This document shows positions 5,297 to 6,088 of a DNA stretch of 6,088 nucleotides, piece after piece (the stretch's first letter is position 1; every line of letters starts with the position of its first letter). The notes under the pieces were generated by a model. That model was not told the DNA's origin. It saw nothing but the letters and a program-made list of their open reading frames with translations, and did no database searches. The translations under genes were made by a program, and so were the position numbers. Source of the stretch: Spirosoma fluviale (GTDB lineage: Bacteria > Bacteroidota > Bacteroidia > Cytophagales > Spirosomataceae); the NCBI GenBank assembly GCA_945860325.1, contig CAMARL010000120.1:1-6088 (forward strand). Reading direction: 5' to 3'.

Positions 5297-6088
5297 CTAT
5301 TTTGATGCCTCAGCAAGTAATTTTTCTCCTTTAGCCACCGCATCGTCAACGGTACCTACTAAGTTGAATGCTGCTTCAGGTAAATAATCGTATTCTCCGT
5401 CAATGATCGCATTAAAACCTTTAATCGTATCATTGATATCCACTAAAACGCCTTTTAATCCTGTAAATTGTTCAGCCACAAAAAATGGTTGAGACAAGAA
5501 GCGTTGAACACGTCTTGCGCGAGATACAACTAACTTATCCTCCTCAGATAATTCATCTAAACCAAGAATCGCAATAATATCTTGTAGTTCTTTGTAACGC
5601 TGTAAAATCTCTTTAACTCGTTGAGCCGTATCATAATGAGAATCTCCTAAAACTTCTGCTGAAAGAATTCTGGAGGTAGAATCCAAAGGATCCACCGCTG
5701 GATAAATTCCTAACTCAGCAATTTTACGAGATAATACCGTTGTCGCATCTAAGTGAGCAAAAGTTGTCGCAGGAGCCGGATCCGTTAAATCATCTGCTGG
5801 TACATAAACTGCTTGTACAGAAGTAATTGAACCACGCTTTGTAGAAGTAATTCTTTCTTGCATCGCACCCATCTCGGTTGCCAATGTGGGTTGGTATCCT
5901 ACCGCAGAAGGCATACGACCTAATAAAGCCGAAACCTCAGAACCTGCTTGTGTAAAACGGAAAATATTATCAATAAAAAATAAAATATCACGACCAGAAC
6001 CTTCTCCATCTCCATCACGGAAATGCTCAGCCACTGTTAAACCAGACAAAGCTACACGTGCACGTGCTCCAGGAGGCTCATTCATTTG
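5297..6088 (-). CDS. atpD: ATP synthase F1 beta subunit, C-terminal part (5' end outside window)
   Basis: Beta is the catalytic subunit of F1, making ATP at the alpha-beta interfaces. The visible 263 residues are the C-terminal half; roughly 235-240 N-terminal residues, including the P-loop and catalytic Glu, lie beyond the right edge (estimate from usual length). The frame is open to the edge and begins QMNEPPGARAR, an internal conserved block, so the Met at 6085 is not the start. Numbering from the edge, the Walker B strand ILFFID is at 35-40, the family signature PAVDPLDSTS at 130-139, and the DELSEED loop that pushes on gamma at 178-184. The segment FRDGDGEGSGRDILFF (23-38) holds a small Gly-rich insertion typical of Bacteroidetes beta subunits. 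The sequence is intact to its TAG stop. It is followed closely by atpC; the promoter is not in the window. Confidence 0.98.
   Translation of the reverse strand, partial: QMNEPPGARARVALSGLTVAEHFRDGDGEGSGRDILFFIDNIFRFTQAGSEVSALLGRMPSAVGYQPTLATEMGAMQERITSTKRGSITSVQAVYVPADDLTDPAPATTFAHLDATTVLSRKIAELGIYPAVDPLDSTSRILSAEVLGDSHYDTAQRVKEILQRYKELQDIIAILGLDELSEEDKLVVSRARRVQRFLSQPFFVAEQFTGLKGVLVDINDTIKGFNAIIDGEYDYLPEAAFNLVGTVDDAVAKGEKLLAEASK

Noticed and set aside
6083..6085. Met at 6085 as start of an independent short AtpD
   Set aside because: The frame is open to the window edge and this Met belongs to the conserved internal QMNEPPGAR block of full-length beta subunits.

Overview
The window comes from a low-GC member of the Bacteroidota (Bacteroidetes), probably a cytophagia- or flavobacteria-like lineage. 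Three things support this. The proteins carry Bacteroidetes-style sequence (era next to der, a very short ATP synthase epsilon subunit, a Bacteroidetes-type AtpD, a stand-alone LytTR protein). The promoters fit the phylum's TTG / TAnnTTTG consensus. Start codons lack Shine-Dalgarno motifs and are preceded by A/T-rich stretches. The genus cannot be fixed from this sequence. All the DNA looks chromosomal and housekeeping; I see no transposase, phage gene, CRISPR array, toxin-antitoxin pair or recombination site.

Layout. Positions 1-2228 (minus strand) hold an era-der operon: Era, a 30S assembly GTPase, is followed after 12 nt by Der/EngA, a double GTPase for 50S assembly. Der runs off the left edge with only its last few residues missing. 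Back to back with era on the plus strand is the initiator tRNA-fMet gene (2327-2399), whose promoter abuts the era promoter; a strong hairpin terminator follows it. Next on the plus strand is a 104-residue protein that is only a LytTR DNA-binding domain (2556-2870), with its own promoter. It converges on an OmpA-family lipoprotein gene (2917-3816, minus) through a shared bidirectional terminator.

Upstream of the OmpA gene is a MarR-family regulator (minus, start best placed at 4430), with a perfect 6-5-6 inverted repeat just before its start that looks like an autoregulatory operator. The right end is the tail of an ATP synthase operon on the minus strand: the C-terminal half of AtpD, then AtpC, then a coupled lipoprotein of unknown function, closed by a strong intrinsic terminator at 4469-4499.

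Functionally the window combines ribosome assembly and translation initiation (era, der, tRNA-fMet), energy (atpD, atpC), envelope maintenance (OmpA lipoprotein) and two local regulators (LytTR, MarR) with no visible partner genes. I found no convincing new multi-gene system. The most rewarding points are the marR operator, the abutting era/tRNA-fMet promoters, and the unknown lipoprotein translationally linked to atpC.
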